Below are positions 5,914 to 6,386 of a DNA stretch of 6,386 bases, in pieces; the stretch's first letter is position 1; each line of letters begins with the position of its first letter. The position numbers were made by a program, and so were the translations under genes. Origin of the DNA: an uncultured Spongiibacteraceae bacterium. Lineage in GTDB: Bacteria > Pseudomonadota > Gammaproteobacteria > Pseudomonadales > Dasaniaceae. The notes under the pieces are model-generated. The model saw only the letters and a list, made by a program, of their open reading frames with translations. It was not told where the DNA came from and ran no database searches. The stretch lies in NCBI GenBank assembly GCA_937969395.1, contig CALBVI010000279.1:1-6386 (forward strand), given 5' to 3'.

Positions 5914-6386
5914 TTAGTTAGCAGGTAAAGACGCGGTGAATTTTTTACTCACATCAACGACCGCCCTGTCACGTAAAAAATTCCTACCAATTAAGACTTC
6001 GTAAAGGTATCCGGTACGATCACTCAAGGTCACTTCTATTTGTTCTTCTAGCGAACCTAAAACAATACTCATTATTACAATTGGGCGACGCTGGGGTTCA
6101 CCGGACAGTTGCTTGATATTAATGTAGCGCTTTACGGGCCGTTCAAAATAAATTTTCTCGCCACCTCTCTTTGGAACAGCAAAACGAACCCAGCCTTTGC
6201 CGTCACGCTCAAACTCCGTTACGTCCAGTGCATGGATCGAACTGAGCCCGGCACCCGTATCAATACGCGCTTTAAATTTCAGTTTATCCGGCAGATATAC
6301 ATTTTCTACCCGACCAATAAGCAATCTGTCATCTATAGTTTTAACTGGTGGTGTTATGGTTGTTATAACTTGCTGCGGGGATGTTT
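5914..6386 (-). CDS. Retropepsin-like protease, 'ATP-dependent zinc protease' family, 5' end outside the window
   Basis: The product belongs to the RimK-associated family usually labelled putative ATP-dependent zinc protease. The visible part shows an aspartic-protease signature, ARIDTGAGLSSIHA, with the catalytic Asp encoded at 6259-6261, and the closing hydrophobic-glycine motif YEVLIGRNFL near the C-terminus. No HExxH zinc motif is present, so the zinc label looks doubtful. Retropepsins act as dimers with one Asp from each chain, which fits the small size. A TTG at 6322-6324 could be read as a start, but the frame stays open through 20 further codons to the window edge and encodes a Thr/Pro-rich linker (TSPQQVITTITPP), which suggests the true start and a signal peptide or lipobox lie beyond. 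Probably periplasmic. First visible gene of the operon, eight bases ahead of the 7TM gene. Confidence 0.85.
   Translation of the reverse strand, partial: TSPQQVITTITPPVKTIDDRLLIGRVENVYLPDKLKFKARIDTGAGLSSIHALDVTEFERDGKGWVRFAVPKRGGEKIYFERPVKRYINIKQLSGEPQRRPIVIMSIVLGSLEEQIEVTLSDRTGYLYEVLIGRNFLRDRAVVDVSKKFTASLPAN

Noticed and set aside
6322..6324. TTG as the start codon of the protease gene
   Set aside because: The frame is open to the window edge, the residues before it form a plausible linker, and family members carry an N-terminal export signal.

Overview
The window looks like chromosomal DNA of a free-living, probably marine gammaproteobacterium of moderate to low GC. The basis is a class I fructose-1,6-bisphosphatase of the gammaproteobacterial type, a umuDC (DNA polymerase V) operon, and a three-gene operon (ATP-grasp, transglutaminase-like 7TM, retropepsin-like) that is common in that class. 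No species can be named from sequence alone. I see no insertion sequence, tRNA, rRNA or CRISPR array.

Layout: (1) positions 1-587 are AT-rich DNA without a convincing gene, holding a long hairpin near the left edge, a 12-base direct repeat, small palindromes and a likely promoter for the next gene. (2) 588-1556, plus strand: fbp, a gluconeogenic enzyme. (3) 1557-1744: a gap with an imperfect stem-loop and a palindrome/direct-repeat cluster that probably belongs to the next operon's promoter. (4) 1745-3390, plus strand: umuD and umuC, overlapping by ATGA, for translesion DNA synthesis. (5) A 35-base convergent gap, then 3426-6386 on the minus strand: a tightly packed operon transcribed right to left, encoding a retropepsin-like protease (5' end cut by the window edge), a membrane protein with a catalytically dead transglutaminase domain plus seven C-terminal helices, and an RimK-related ATP-grasp ligase.

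The most unusual item is UmuD. Aligned without gaps to E. coli UmuD (recalled from memory) at an offset of 19 residues, it lacks the N-terminal arm and the Cys-Gly cleavage site, and the nucleophile Ser60 is replaced by Gly41, while Lys97 is kept as Lys78. An in-frame stop with no start codon behind it rules out a longer form. The gene thus appears to encode a ready-made, catalytically dead UmuD'-like subunit beside a full-length UmuC with an intact acidic triad and clamp-binding motif. No canonical LexA box is visible upstream, so the polymerase may have lost its usual RecA-dependent activation step.

The minus-strand operon probably forms one envelope-linked system: protease and dead transglutaminase domain outside the inner membrane, ligase inside, joined by the 7TM protein. 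The grouping is known from comparative genomics, but I am not aware of a settled biochemical role.
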